Shown: positions 53,397-62,559, numbered from the stretch's first letter. The stretch: DNA of 64,000 nt from LVI-A0039 sp033105485 (GCA_033105485.1 CP136956.1:1240001-1304000), one strand, 5' to 3'. Program-made: numbers and translations. Notes: generated from the sequence alone by a model not told the origin.

Positions 53397-54929
53397 ATGA
53401 GATACGAAGATAAAGTTGTATACCAAATCTATCCAAAAAGTTTCTGCGATTCAAATGGAGATGGAATTGGTGACATTAATGGGATTATAAGTAAATTAAA
53501 TTACTTACAAGATTTAGGTGTTGATTATATTTGGTTAAGCCCAGCAAATAAATCACCACAACATGACAATGGATATGACATTAGTGATTATTATGATATT
53601 GATCCAATGTTTGGAACATTAGATGATTATAAGCGATTAATTGCCGAGGCTGATAAACGCGGCATGAAGCTAATGTTAGACTTAGTGTTAAACCATACAT
53701 CAGATGAGCATGAGTGGTTCCAAAAGGCAATTAATGGCGATAAATACTATCAAGACTTTTATATTTGGCGTGAAAAGCCAAATGATATTGAAACATTCTT
53801 CTCAAAGAGTGCATGGACGTATAATCAACAGTTAGGTAAATACTACTTCCACTTATTTGATACTCATCAACCTGATTTAAATTGGGAAAATGAGAATGTT
53901 CGTAATGAGATTCATAAAATGGTAAATTATTGGATTGACTTAGGAGTAGGAGGATTCAGATTAGATGTAATCGACTTAATTGGTAAAGAACCAGATAACT
54001 ACATTACAGGTAAGGGTCCAAACTTCCTAAAGTATTTACGTGAACTAAGTAGTAACACATTTGGTGATAAATTACTTACAGTTGGTGAATGTTGGAATTC
54101 AACTATCGAAGAAGCAGAAGAGATGTGCACGGGTGGACTTACTCAAGTTTTCCACTTTGAACATTTAACAACGACAAATATAGATGGAAATAAGTGGGAC
54201 CAATCAAAGCCAGATTTTAAACATATTTGTGAAGTTATTTTAAAATGGCAAAATGAATATCACTTATCACAAAACTGGGTTATGAACAATCATGATATGC
54301 CAAGACTAATTAGTTTATGGTTAGATGATAGTGAGCGATATAAAGCTTCAACACTATTAGCTACATTATTTAGTTTACTACGTGGTACCCAATACATTTA
54401 CCAAGGTGAAGAGATTGGGATGGCAAACACAACATTTAGAACAATCAATGACTTTAATGATGTTGAAAGTTTAAATGCTTATGACAAAATGCTTGAAAAT
54501 GGATTAACTGACGATAAAGCAGTACGAAAATTAAGTCTTATCTCGAGAGACAACCCACGTGTTCCATTTAACTGGACAGACGAAGTTGACCGTGGCTTTG
54601 GTAGTAGCACTCCCTGGATTAATTTCAATACTGATACGCAAAATGCAAAAAATGATTTAATTAGTTCTAAATCTATTTATGAATATTACAAACAACTAAT
54701 TAACTTTAAGAAACAGAACTATGAATTAATCGATACTGATATTGATGAGATTAGTGCTAAAGATGATGTTATTGTTATTACTAAAGGAAAATTAACAATT
54801 GTCTGTAATATGAACCTGGAAACAAAAGCGATTGATGATGCCACTTTTGGCCAAATTATCATCTCAAATGTAGTAGAAACTGGCACAGAGCTTAGTGGTT
54901 ACGAAGCACGTGTGTACATTAATCAGTAA
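53397..54929 (+). CDS. malL: Oligo-1,6-glucosidase/alpha-glucosidase (GH13)
   Basis: 510 residues, shorter than the typical ~560. VYQIYPKSFCDSNGDGIGD at the N-terminus, GFRLDVIDLIGKE (nucleophile Asp), VGECWNST (acid Glu) and NNHDMPRL are in place. It releases glucose from maltose, isomaltose and short dextrins. The C-terminal beta domain is compact. The gene ends about 200 bases before the next start, with the glgP control region between. Confidence 0.9.
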   Translation: MRYEDKVVYQIYPKSFCDSNGDGIGDINGIISKLNYLQDLGVDYIWLSPANKSPQHDNGYDISDYYDIDPMFGTLDDYKRLIAEADKRGMKLMLDLVLNHTSDEHEWFQKAINGDKYYQDFYIWREKPNDIETFFSKSAWTYNQQLGKYYFHLFDTHQPDLNWENENVRNEIHKMVNYWIDLGVGGFRLDVIDLIGKEPDNYITGKGPNFLKYLRELSSNTFGDKLLTVGECWNSTIEEAEEMCTGGLTQVFHFEHLTTTNIDGNKWDQSKPDFKHICEVILKWQNEYHLSQNWVMNNHDMPRLISLWLDDSERYKASTLLATLFSLLRGTQYIYQGEEIGMANTTFRTINDFNDVESLNAYDKMLENGLTDDKAVRKLSLISRDNPRVPFNWTDEVDRGFGSSTPWINFNTDTQNAKNDLISSKSIYEYYKQLINFKKQNYELIDTDIDEISAKDDVIVITKGKLTIVCNMNLETKAIDDATFGQIIISNVVETGTELSGYEARVYINQ

Positions 54930-54989
54930 TTAAGCAGTAAAAAGAAGCAGTGAAAATGTCGCTTATTTAGTGACTTTTGTACAAATTTA

Positions 54990-55003
54990 GGAAACCGATT
55001 TAC
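54990..55003 (+). promoter_or_regulatory. LacI-family operator upstream of the glgP promoter
   Basis: GGAAACCGATTTAC, identical over 13 bases to the second malE operator. It lies about 40 bases upstream of the -35 box. Confidence 0.75.
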
Positions 55004-55041
55004 ATCACTTGACAAAGCGACTTAAAACATTTACAAAAGAG

Positions 55042-55070
55042 TTGATAAAGTGGGGAAAGTGTGGTAGAAT
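55042..55070 (+). promoter_or_regulatory. glgP-malQ promoter
   Basis: TTGATA (55042-55047) and TAGAAT (55065-55070), spacing 17. It matches the malE promoter at 24 of 29 positions, including the spacer. Confidence 0.85.
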
Positions 55071-55099
55071 TTGTTTGTACAATTTTTTATAGTAAAAAA

Positions 55100-55113
55100 G
55101 GAAACCGATTTCC
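55100..55113 (+). promoter_or_regulatory. LacI-family operator downstream of the glgP promoter
   Basis: GGAAACCGATTTCC, the most symmetric copy of the operator, ends 13 bases before the start codon and just ahead of AAAGGAG. Confidence 0.8.
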
Positions 55114-55126
55114 TCAAAGGAGAAAA

Positions 55127-57367
55127 ATGAACAAGATTTTTAAAAATGATTTAACAACAATGACAAATGAACAAATATATATGGAACTAGTTAAGACTTG
55201 TAGTGAACTTATCGAAACTAATTCAAAAAAGATTGAAGGGGACCGAAAAGTATATTACATTTCTAGTGAATTCTTAATTGGTAAGTTATTATCAAATAAC
55301 TTAATTAACTTAAAAATTTACGATCAAGTTAAAGAAGAACTAAGCGAAGCGGGAATTGCTATTTCTGATATTGAAGAACTTGAAAGTGAACCATCACTTG
55401 GAAATGGTGGTCTAGGACGATTAGCTGCATGTTTCGTTGATTCATTATCAACATTAAATTTAAATGGAGAAGGAGTAGGTTTACTTTACCACTTCGGATT
55501 ATTTAAACAAGAGATTGAGAGCTTAAAACAAAAAGCAGTTCCAAATCCATGGATTGATGACAAGAGTATTTTAAATGAAACAGATATTGAATTTGAAGTA
55601 GAGTATCCAAACTTTACTGCTAAATCAAAGCTATATAATATTCCAGTATTAGGATTTAATGGAGGATATAACAATTTACGTTTATTCGATATTACAACTG
55701 TTGATGAAACTATTGTAAACTCAGGTATTGATTTTGATAAAGAAGATATCCAAAAGAATTTAACATTATTCTTATACCCTGATGATAGTGATCGCAAAGG
55801 TGAACTATTACGTATTTACCAACAATACTTTATGGTAAGTAATGCTGTTCAGCTTATTTTCCAAGAAGAAATTGGAAAAGGACACGATTTAAAAGATTTA
55901 GCAAAACACGTAACAATTCAAATTAATGATACGCACCCAACATTAGTAATTCCAGAATTAATCTACCAATTAGGTAAAGTTGGAATTGAAACTGAAGAGG
56001 CAATTGAAATTGCAAGCAAAGTATGTGCATATACTAACCACACAATTTTAGCAGAAGCATTAGAGAAATGGGACCGTTCATTCTTAGATGAAGTTGTTCC
56101 GCACTTAATGCCGATTATTGAGCGTTTAAATGATATTGTTAATGATAAGTTTGATGATGAGAAGTTAGCTATTATTGATAAAGATGGGCGTGTACACATG
56201 GCACACTTATGTATTCACTTTACATATAGTACAAATGGTGTAGCGGCATTACATACAGATATCTTAAAAGAAAGTGAATTAAACCACTTCTATCAAGTTT
56301 ATCCTGAAAGATTCAATAGTAAAACAAATGGAATCACATTCAGAAGATGGCTGATGAAAGCAAACCCTGAATTAAAATCATTCTTAGATGAAACAATTGG
56401 AACTGAGTATCACCACTTTGCAGATAAGTTAGAAGGGTTATTAGAGTATAAAGATAATCAAGATGTATTAGCAAAATTAGATGAGATTAAACAAGTTAGA
56501 AAAAATGATTTAGCTGAGTACATTGAGAAACGTGAAGGAATTAAAGTTAATCCAAACTCAATCTTTGATATTCAAATTAAACGTCTACACGAGTATAAGC
56601 GTCAACAAATGAATATGTTATATGTTATTTACAAGATTCATGAAATTAGAAAAGGTAATTTACCGGAAACTCCAATTACAATGATCTTTGGTGGTAAAGC
56701 AGCACCTGCATATACAATTGCTCAAGATATCATTCATGCTATTAGTACATTACAATCAATTATTGCTAATGATGATCTGTTAAAACAACATTTAAATGTT
56801 ATATTTGTTCAAAATTATAATGTTACATACGCAGAATATTTATTCCCTGCAGCTGATATTAGTGAGCAAATCTCATTAGCTAGTAAAGAGGCAAGTGGTA
56901 CAGGTAACATGAAGTTTATGTTAAATGGGGCTGTTACTTTAGGAACTAGTGATGGTGCAAACGTTGAAATTGCGGACTTAGTTGGACCAGATAATGTTTA
57001 TACATTTGGACGCAGTAGTGATGAAATTATTAAGTTATATGAAGATGCAGGTTATAACTCAAAAGAATACTATGACCACGATGCAATTAAATACTTAGTT
57101 GATTACTTAGTTGGTGAAGAAATGACTACTGTTGGTGATAGTGAAAACTTAACTCGCCTATACAATGAAATTTTAAACAAAGACTGGTTCATGACTTTAA
57201 TTGACTTAGAAGAATACATTGAAATAAAAGAAAGAATGTTTGCTGATTACACTGACCGTGATAAATGGTTAAAAATGTCATTAGTAAATATTGCAAAAGC
57301 AGGATACTTCTCATCTGATCGTACAATCGATGACTATGCAAGAGAAGTATGGAAATTAGGTAAATAA
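55127..57367 (+). CDS. glgP: Glycogen/maltodextrin phosphorylase
   Basis: 746 residues. It releases glucose-1-phosphate from alpha-1,4-glucans. YYISSEFLIGKLL and EPSLGNGGLGRLAACFVDS near the start and SGTGNMKFMLNGAVTLGT with the pyridoxal-phosphate lysine region near the C-terminus are diagnostic. The start at 55127 follows AAAGGAG; an upstream in-frame start (55061) lies inside the promoter. The enzyme is shorter than animal enzymes, as usual for bacterial maltodextrin types. It overlaps malQ by one base. Confidence 0.95.
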   Translation: MNKIFKNDLTTMTNEQIYMELVKTCSELIETNSKKIEGDRKVYYISSEFLIGKLLSNNLINLKIYDQVKEELSEAGIAISDIEELESEPSLGNGGLGRLAACFVDSLSTLNLNGEGVGLLYHFGLFKQEIESLKQKAVPNPWIDDKSILNETDIEFEVEYPNFTAKSKLYNIPVLGFNGGYNNLRLFDITTVDETIVNSGIDFDKEDIQKNLTLFLYPDDSDRKGELLRIYQQYFMVSNAVQLIFQEEIGKGHDLKDLAKHVTIQINDTHPTLVIPELIYQLGKVGIETEEAIEIASKVCAYTNHTILAEALEKWDRSFLDEVVPHLMPIIERLNDIVNDKFDDEKLAIIDKDGRVHMAHLCIHFTYSTNGVAALHTDILKESELNHFYQVYPERFNSKTNGITFRRWLMKANPELKSFLDETIGTEYHHFADKLEGLLEYKDNQDVLAKLDEIKQVRKNDLAEYIEKREGIKVNPNSIFDIQIKRLHEYKRQQMNMLYVIYKIHEIRKGNLPETPITMIFGGKAAPAYTIAQDIIHAISTLQSIIANDDLLKQHLNVIFVQNYNVTYAEYLFPAADISEQISLASKEASGTGNMKFMLNGAVTLGTSDGANVEIADLVGPDNVYTFGRSSDEIIKLYEDAGYNSKEYYDHDAIKYLVDYLVGEEMTTVGDSENLTRLYNEILNKDWFMTLIDLEEYIEIKERMFADYTDRDKWLKMSLVNIAKAGYFSSDRTIDDYAREVWKLGK

Positions 57368-58791
57368 TGGAAAGAAAAGCCGGTGTGCTTCTTCCAATCT
57401 CAAGCTTACCTGGGAAGTATGGTATTGGGGATTTCGGAACGGAAGCAATTAAAGCAATTGATATTTTCAAAGAAATGGGATTTAAGCAACTTCAAGTGTT
57501 GCCTCTAAACCCTTTAGGGTATGGGAATTCACCGTATCAATCATATTCTAGTTACGCTATTGATCCAATCTATATTGACATCGAAGACTTACATGCTCGT
57601 GGCTTAATTACTGAGTTACCTAAGCAAGTAAAAGCAACAGCTAAAGCAGATTATGAACTTGCACGTCAAATTAAGATGCAATATTTAGAGCAAGCAGTAA
57701 AGAATTATCATATGGATTACTTCTTTGATGAATTTATTAAAGATAATATGTGGGTTGATGAGTATGCAAACTATATGGCTTTAAAAGAAATTGATGAATC
57801 AAAGATTTGGTATGAGTGGGAAGAAGAGAAGTTAGATTACTTACGCCTAGATCATATTAATGAATCTCGTGTTAAGTTTTATAAAGTTGTTCAGTTCTTA
57901 TTATTTGAACAATGGAATAAAATTAGAAGTTACGCAAATCAAAATGGTTTACAAGTAATAGGTGATATACCAATTTACGTGTCAATTGATTCTCATGATG
58001 TATGGGCACATAAATCAAACTATCTATTAGATGATGATGGGCGTCCTACGCACGTTGCTGGAGTACCGCCTGACTACTTCTCAGAAGATGGTCAATTATG
58101 GGGTAATCCATTATATGACTGGGATAACTTAGAGCGCGATAACTTTAAGTTTTGGGTAGATCGTTTAAACCACAATAAGAAGATGTATGATATTATTCGT
58201 ATCGATCACTTCCGTGCCTTTGATACTTATTGGAAGATTCCATATGGAGATACAACTGCTAGAAATGGTGAGTGGATTATCGCTCCTGGTCATAAACTAT
58301 TCGAAGAATTATTCAAACACTTTGATAAAGAAGAGATTATTGTTGAAGACTTAGGAGATATGCGTCCGGAAGTATTTAAGCTTCGCGATGACTTTGAGCT
58401 GATGGGAATGAAGATTATCCAATTTAGCTTAGATCCAAATGAAACAAACAACGATTTTGAGGACTATCCAAACTTATTATTATACACAGGTACTCATGAT
58501 AACCAAACACTTGTTGGTTGGTATGATGATTTATCAGATGTAGAAAAAGAAAACATTGCAAACCAGTTTGGACAAGATCCAATAACAGGAATAATCACCG
58601 AGATGTTTAAATCAGTTGGAAACTATGCAATCCTACCTGTATGGGATATTTTAAAACTTGATGATAGTGCTCGTTTCAATACACCAGGAACAGTTAATGA
58701 TATTAACTGGAGTTGGAAACTTACTGAACTTGAAACATTAAGCAACGAGACGGAAACTATTAAACAAATATTAAAACAAACAAATAGATAA
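57367..58791 (+). CDS. malQ: 4-alpha-glucanotransferase (amylomaltase)
   Basis: 474 residues. MalQ transfers dextrin chains between acceptors, supplying longer substrates for the phosphorylase. GVLLPISSLPGKYGIGDFG at the N-terminus, RIDHFRAFDTYW (nucleophile), IVEDLGDM (acid/base) and YTGTHDNQT are family signatures. Its last 37 bases recur at 59442-59478. Confidence 0.96.
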   Translation: MERKAGVLLPISSLPGKYGIGDFGTEAIKAIDIFKEMGFKQLQVLPLNPLGYGNSPYQSYSSYAIDPIYIDIEDLHARGLITELPKQVKATAKADYELARQIKMQYLEQAVKNYHMDYFFDEFIKDNMWVDEYANYMALKEIDESKIWYEWEEEKLDYLRLDHINESRVKFYKVVQFLLFEQWNKIRSYANQNGLQVIGDIPIYVSIDSHDVWAHKSNYLLDDDGRPTHVAGVPPDYFSEDGQLWGNPLYDWDNLERDNFKFWVDRLNHNKKMYDIIRIDHFRAFDTYWKIPYGDTTARNGEWIIAPGHKLFEELFKHFDKEEIIVEDLGDMRPEVFKLRDDFELMGMKIIQFSLDPNETNNDFEDYPNLLLYTGTHDNQTLVGWYDDLSDVEKENIANQFGQDPITGIITEMFKSVGNYAILPVWDILKLDDSARFNTPGTVNDINWSWKLTELETLSNETETIKQILKQTNR

Positions 58792-58798
58792 TATATGA

Positions 58799-58826
58799 CA
58801 ACCACTTCATAAAACTGAAGTGGTTG
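58799..58826 (+). terminator. Hairpin after malQ
   Basis: CAACCACTTCA (58799-58809) / TGAAGTGGTTG (58816-58826). No long T-run follows, so it may be a weak terminator. The inner CACTTC/GAAGTG is shared with the hairpins at 59484 and 60411. Confidence 0.7.
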
Positions 58827-58843
58827 CTTCATATTGGAGTATA

Positions 58844-59371
58844 ATGGACATCGAACTTATAGAAAATAGACATGTTGATAAGAATTTGTTTATCGGATTT
58901 AATCGCTATCAAGAGACTAAACGAATTTATTATCAAGAAGAAAACAAATTAAAAATTAAAGATGAATATTATGTCGAAGTTTGGGATGAAGAAGCAATTG
59001 ATAATATCGTAAATATTCTTAACTATTATATTGATAATCAGGGAGTTATCATTACTGTTAAAGTCGAAGGAAAGCTGATTGGCTTCGCAGCATTAAATGG
59101 TATTATGTTTGGGACTAACCATCACTACTTAAACTTAGGTTTTATTCATGTGAGCTATGGTCATAGAGGTTTCGGAATAGGAAAGTTACTCTTTGATAAC
59201 GTATGTACAGTTGCAAGAAATAAAGGAGCGCAGAAGTTATATATAGGAGCTAACCCTGCAATAGATACCTATAAGTTCTATGAATCAGTTGATTGTGTTT
59301 TAGCAAATGAGATAGTACCAGAAGTTTATAACCATGAACCTTGTGACTTGCAATTAGAGTATATATTGTAG
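58844..59371 (+). CDS. GNAT family N-acetyltransferase
   Basis: 175 residues. The acetyl-CoA motif A is visible as FIHVSYGHRGFGIGKLLFD, followed by IGANPAIDTYKFYESVDC, the usual GNAT C-terminal half. The acceptor is unknown. The start at 58844 is supported by GGAG at 58836-58839. The gene sits between two copies of the malQ tail, which suggests insertion after the operon was formed. Confidence 0.85.
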   Translation: MDIELIENRHVDKNLFIGFNRYQETKRIYYQEENKLKIKDEYYVEVWDEEAIDNIVNILNYYIDNQGVIITVKVEGKLIGFAALNGIMFGTNHHYLNLGFIHVSYGHRGFGIGKLLFDNVCTVARNKGAQKLYIGANPAIDTYKFYESVDCVLANEIVPEVYNHEPCDLQLEYIL

Positions 59372-59441
59372 TGGGACAAGATTGTTAACAAAGTAGTATA
59401 CGATATTACTATAAACTTGCTATATTAGAATAAGTAGTGTT

Positions 59442-59478
59442 AACTATTAAGCAAATATTAAAACAAACAAATAGATAA
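59442..59478 (+). repeat. Duplicate of the malQ 3' end
   Basis: 36 of 37 bases match 58755-58791, including the malQ stop codon. The copy here is not part of an open gene. The pair brackets the GNAT gene. Confidence 0.93.
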
Positions 59479-59481
59479 AAG

Positions 59482-59517
59482 AAAGCTCACTTCAATATTA
59501 GAAGTGGGCTATTTTTA
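59482..59517 (+). terminator. Terminator following the duplicated malQ tail
   Basis: AGCTCACTTC (59484-59493) / GAAGTGGGCT (59501-59510), one wobble pair, then ATTTTTA. Nearly the same sequence, starting AAAGAAAGCTCACTTCAAT, recurs after the SDR gene. Confidence 0.85.
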
Positions 59518-59555
59518 TGTTCAAAGATAGTGATAGTAAATTAACTATGAGTGTA

Positions 59556-59561
59556 TATAAT
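59556..59561 (+). promoter_or_regulatory. Probable -10 box before the SDR gene
   Basis: TATAAT within GTGTATATAATATAAATAAG; no good -35 box. Confidence 0.5.
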
Positions 59562-59592
59562 ATAAATAAGAATAGATTTAGGAGGAGGAACA

Positions 59593-60399
59593 ATGGACAA
59601 GGTTGCAATAATAATTGGTGGTAGCAGCGGTATTGGAAAAGCAACAGCTAAAATATTTGCAGACAATTACAAAGTAGTTATAGCTGGACGTAATGTTGAT
59701 AAACTAAATAAAGCTGTAATTGAGTTATATGATCAAGGTGTTGATGTAGTTCCAATTAAATGTGATGTAACAGATATAGATAGTGTAACCACATTAGCTG
59801 AAGAAGCAGCAACACTTGGGCCGATTGAAGTTGTTGTTAACTGTGCTGGTGTATCACCAAGTATTGACGATTATAAGCTAATAATAAATATAAATGCAGT
59901 TGGAGTTATTAATGTAACTAACATTTTCCAAGAACACATTATTTCCGGGGGAGTACTGATTAACCTATCATCAATGTCAGCAGATATGATCCCAAGTAGA
60001 TTAACGCCCCACAAAATATTTGAACTAAGCACAAAGGATGTAGAACAATTTAAATTAAAATTTGATCATCGTGTTAAATTAATACCTGCAAGTATGCGCC
60101 TAGGATTTACTTATGGCCTATCTAAACAATTTGTTAGATGGTACTCAAACCATAAAAGTATTCAATTCGCTGAGAGTGGAATTCGCATTCTAACTGTATC
60201 ACCGGGGTTAATTGATACTCCAATGGGTCGTAGTGAATATGAAGCAGGAAAACAATTCATTGAACAAAGCGCAATTAAACGTATGGGTAAACCTGAGGAA
60301 ATAGGTCAACTCATTTATAATATAGCAGATCCAAGATTAACTTACTTAACAGCAACTGATATCTTAGTTGATGGTGGTGTTGTAGCAAATAGAGAATAA
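59593..60399 (+). CDS. Short-chain dehydrogenase/reductase
   Basis: 268 residues. NAD(P)-binding GGSSGIGKATAKIF, NCAGVSP, catalytic Tyr-Lys in YGLSKQFV, PGLIDTPMG, and the C-terminal ILVDGGV. An insertion between the usual Ser region and the catalytic Tyr makes this part longer than in typical members. The substrate is unknown. AGGAGGAGG precedes the ATG. Confidence 0.9.
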   Translation: MDKVAIIIGGSSGIGKATAKIFADNYKVVIAGRNVDKLNKAVIELYDQGVDVVPIKCDVTDIDSVTTLAEEAATLGPIEVVVNCAGVSPSIDDYKLIININAVGVINVTNIFQEHIISGGVLINLSSMSADMIPSRLTPHKIFELSTKDVEQFKLKFDHRVKLIPASMRLGFTYGLSKQFVRWYSNHKSIQFAESGIRILTVSPGLIDTPMGRSEYEAGKQFIEQSAIKRMGKPEEIGQLIYNIADPRLTYLTATDILVDGGVVANRE

Positions 60400-60410
60400 C
60401 AAAAAGAAAG

Positions 60411-60435
60411 CTCACTTCAATTAGAAGTGAGTTTA
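60411..60435 (+). terminator. Terminator after the SDR gene
   Basis: CTCACTTC (60411-60418) / GAAGTGAG (60424-60431), then TTT. Near-copy of the hairpin at 59484. Confidence 0.75.
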
Positions 60436-60555
60436 TGTATTGAAATTAATATCTGGCTCATATACTTTTGATCCTACTTGTTCACCATCTAACATTTTTA
60501 TAATCATATTAGCAGCATCAATTCCCATCTGTCCTTTAGGATGGATATGCAACTG
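60433..60555 (-). pseudogene. C-terminal fragment of a LacI-family regulator
   Basis: On the minus strand a 40-codon frame reads LHIHPKGQMGIDAANMIIKM, LDGEQVGSKVYEPD and ends at a TAA. This is the last part of the sugar-binding core of LacI/PurR regulators (P-x-x-x-MG-x-x-A). Everything upstream is lost at the junction near 60560, where a different gene fragment begins on the other strand. Confidence 0.7.
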
Positions 60556-60569
60556 GAGAACAGGTTCAG

Positions 60570-60775
60570 AAGTATAGTTTACAAAATCAAGTTGATGAAA
60601 ACACTAGTCCAGCATTTATATGGCATTGTGTAACCATCTGTAATTACATATTTATGGCACTGGTGACCATGGTTTATCATTAGCAGATGAATATACATCT
60701 AATAACCCTTGGGAACTTGTTCCCGAAGTTCAAAACTGGTTTGAAATGTCAGTGAAATGGGTAAAAATCAAATAA
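60570..60775 (+). pseudogene. Remnant of a second alpha/beta-hydrolase (paralogue of the 62560 gene)
   Basis: The plus strand encodes YSLQNQVDENTSPAFIWH, matching YSINKQVSKSTCPSFIWH of the intact esterase at 62560. After a deletion and frameshift it resumes at about 60647 with HIYGTGDHGLSLADEY and NWFEMSVKWVKIK, the C-terminal end of that family with its catalytic His. The catalytic Asp region and all of the N-terminal part are gone. Confidence 0.75.
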
Positions 60776-60778
60776 AGA

Positions 60779-60806
60779 AATAGAGACTGAGTAATCAGTC
60801 TCTATT
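60779..60806. terminator. Bidirectional terminator between two gene remnants
   Basis: A perfect 12 base-pair stem, AATAGAGACTGA (60779-60790) / TCAGTCTCTATT (60795-60806), with T-rich flanks on both strands; it overlaps the stop codon of the minus-strand gene. Confidence 0.85.
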
Positions 60807-61572
60807 TTATTAGTATTTCTAATTTTAAGTCTTCACTATTATGAAGATACTCATGCTCTTTCTCAGGGTATATGTAATACCGTTTATTAGTATTTAAATT
60901 ATTATACAGTGCAAATTGACACTCAGGGGGACAAATAACATCTTTATGTCCAACTAACATATGAACATCAGCAGTTATATTATGCACTAGGTTTTTTATA
61001 TCAATGTATGCTAGTGTTTTAAAGAAATAATCATAAGTTGATGCTAGAGGATCCACCCATGAAAAATAGTCGTTTATACCTGAATATCCATAGCCGATAT
61101 CATATGCATGACGAATATCACATAAGTAAGGGTATTGAGTAATGCATGTATCTACATTTGGAAGCAAACTGGAAGCTATGAGTGCTAATGCCCCTCCTTG
61201 TGATTCTCCCATAGTGCAGATTGGTAAACCAGGATGTAAATCCTGAGCAATAGTGCCTATTCGATATGTATCTAAGTATTGGCGAATCATCTGTAAATTA
61301 CTTACTCCTTCTTTAACGCCTTTAATAACTAAACCTTTTAATGTTGAACCCTTTGTTTTAGAATTATCTTCGCTACGTCCAGACTGCCCCCGACAGTCTA
61401 ATGCAAAGACTGCAAATCCTAGTTGGGTATAAGCTAACTTGTCAAACCAGCTGCAACTATCAACATGATAACCATGAAATAGAAGTAAGATTTTTTTAAT
61501 TGGTTTCTTTGTAGGATAATTGTATTTCGCATATACTTGTGCACCAGTGTCAGCGGTAAAGTTTAAGTCCAT
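60802..61572 (-). pseudogene. Acetyl xylan esterase (AXE1/cephalosporin-C deacetylase family), 5'-truncated
   Basis: 256 residues from the first ATG; full members have about 320. Seen: LLLFHGYHVDSCSWFD, ALDCRGQSG, nucleophile region MGESQGGALAL, catalytic Asp in GHKDVICPPE, and His in YPEKEHEYL. Family members remove acetyl groups from xylan oligomers. No ribosome site precedes the ATG, and the frame stays open about 65 bases further until it meets the truncated xylulokinase gene. About 60 N-terminal residues are lost; an intact core might still fold, but expression is doubtful. Confidence 0.75.
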
Positions 61573-61617
61573 AAGTTTAATGCTATCATCTATTTTTTTT
61601 GCCTCGGTAATACTTAA

Positions 61618-62442
61618 ATTAGTGTAGGAAGTATCACGGATGGGGTTAAAAGTATCTTAGGCATAGGTTATGATGTTGATGTTGTAATCGGTGGAGGCGA
61701 TCAAGCTGTCGGTAGCGTAGGTACTGGTACAGTTAAAAGTGGAGACGTTAATATTTCACTAGGAACTAGTGGTGTAGTTTTTGCAGCAACTGATGAGTAT
61801 GTGTTGGATAAAGAAGGTACACTACATGCGTTTTGTGATGCAACCGGAAAGTTTCATAAGATGGGGGTTGCGCTTAACTCCGGTGGAAGTATGAATTGGT
61901 GGACGTCTAATGTTCTTCATAGTCGTGAATTTGAGCAAATGGAAGTTGCTATGAATGAGTTAGATCCGGCAGAACAATTATACTACTTACCTTATTTAAT
62001 TGGTGAGCGCTCACCGATTAATGATTCGGAAATCCGTGGTAGCTTTATTGGTTTATCACTTCACCATAGTGATGTGCATATGACAAGAGCAGTAATTGAA
62101 GGTGTAGCTTTTAGTATTCGTCAAATATATGATGGAATGATGTTAAGTGGTGATCCACAATTTAAAATAACAGGTGGTGGAGCGAATAATAAACTATGGG
62201 TACAAATTATTGCCGATGTAATCGGTAAGCCAATTAACCTAATTAATAGTAGTGAGGGACCAGCATTTGGTGCTGCGATTATAGCTTATGCAAATCACAC
62301 AAATAGCGACGTAAGTGAAGTTGCGAGCAATGCGGTTAAGGTAGTTGATACAATATACCCAAGTACTAATAGTAAACTTTACATGGATAAGTATCAGAAG
62401 TGGTTACAAATTTATCCAACTATAAAAAATATAAAATTATAA
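61618..62442 (+). pseudogene. Xylulokinase (FGGY family), C-terminal half only
   Basis: The frame is open from 61618 without a start. It reads VVIGGGDQAVGSVGTG, ISLGTSGVVFAA, LPYLIGERSP, RGSFIGLSLHH and ITGGGANNKLWVQIIADVIG, the second half of FGGY sugar kinases of the XylB type. The missing N-terminal half (about 220 residues) is replaced by the head of the truncated esterase gene on the opposite strand. A GTG at 61801 is not a credible start because family motifs precede it in frame. Confidence 0.85.
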
Positions 62443-62475
62443 AAACTAAAAATAACCTAATATATTACAAAAAGT

Positions 62476-62500
62476 ACCCTTTACTAAAGGGTGCTAGTTT
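62476..62500 (+). terminator. Terminator after the xylulokinase remnant
   Basis: ACCCTTT (62476-62482) / AAAGGGT (62486-62492) with a short T-rich stretch. Confidence 0.7.
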
Positions 62501-62524
62501 TATAATTGTGTAAAAAAACTTGTA

Positions 62525-62533
62525 TGATACAAT
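62525..62533 (+). promoter_or_regulatory. Extended -10 promoter before the 62560 gene
   Basis: TGATACAAT with a weak TTGTGT 16 bases upstream of the hexamer. Confidence 0.6.
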
Positions 62534-62559
62534 AAAGTAAAAGAAATAAGAGGAGTTAA

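Noticed and set aside
54990..55003. Catabolite-responsive element for CcpA
   Set aside because: It has the CG centre but not the flanking TG...CA of a cre site, and the same motif clusters only at the two mal promoters.
55061..55126. Longer N-terminus for the phosphorylase
   Set aside because: It would begin inside the promoter; the start at 55127 has a good ribosome site and family N-terminus.
60555..60600. Longer LacI fragment on the minus strand
   Set aside because: The plus strand here encodes the esterase-like YSLQNQVDENTSPAF, which matches the paralogue at 62560; the LacI match ends near 60555.
61801..62442. Intact small sugar kinase starting at GTG 61801
   Set aside because: Kinase motifs (GGGDQ, LGTSGV) lie in frame upstream of this codon, so the gene is a truncated xylulokinase.
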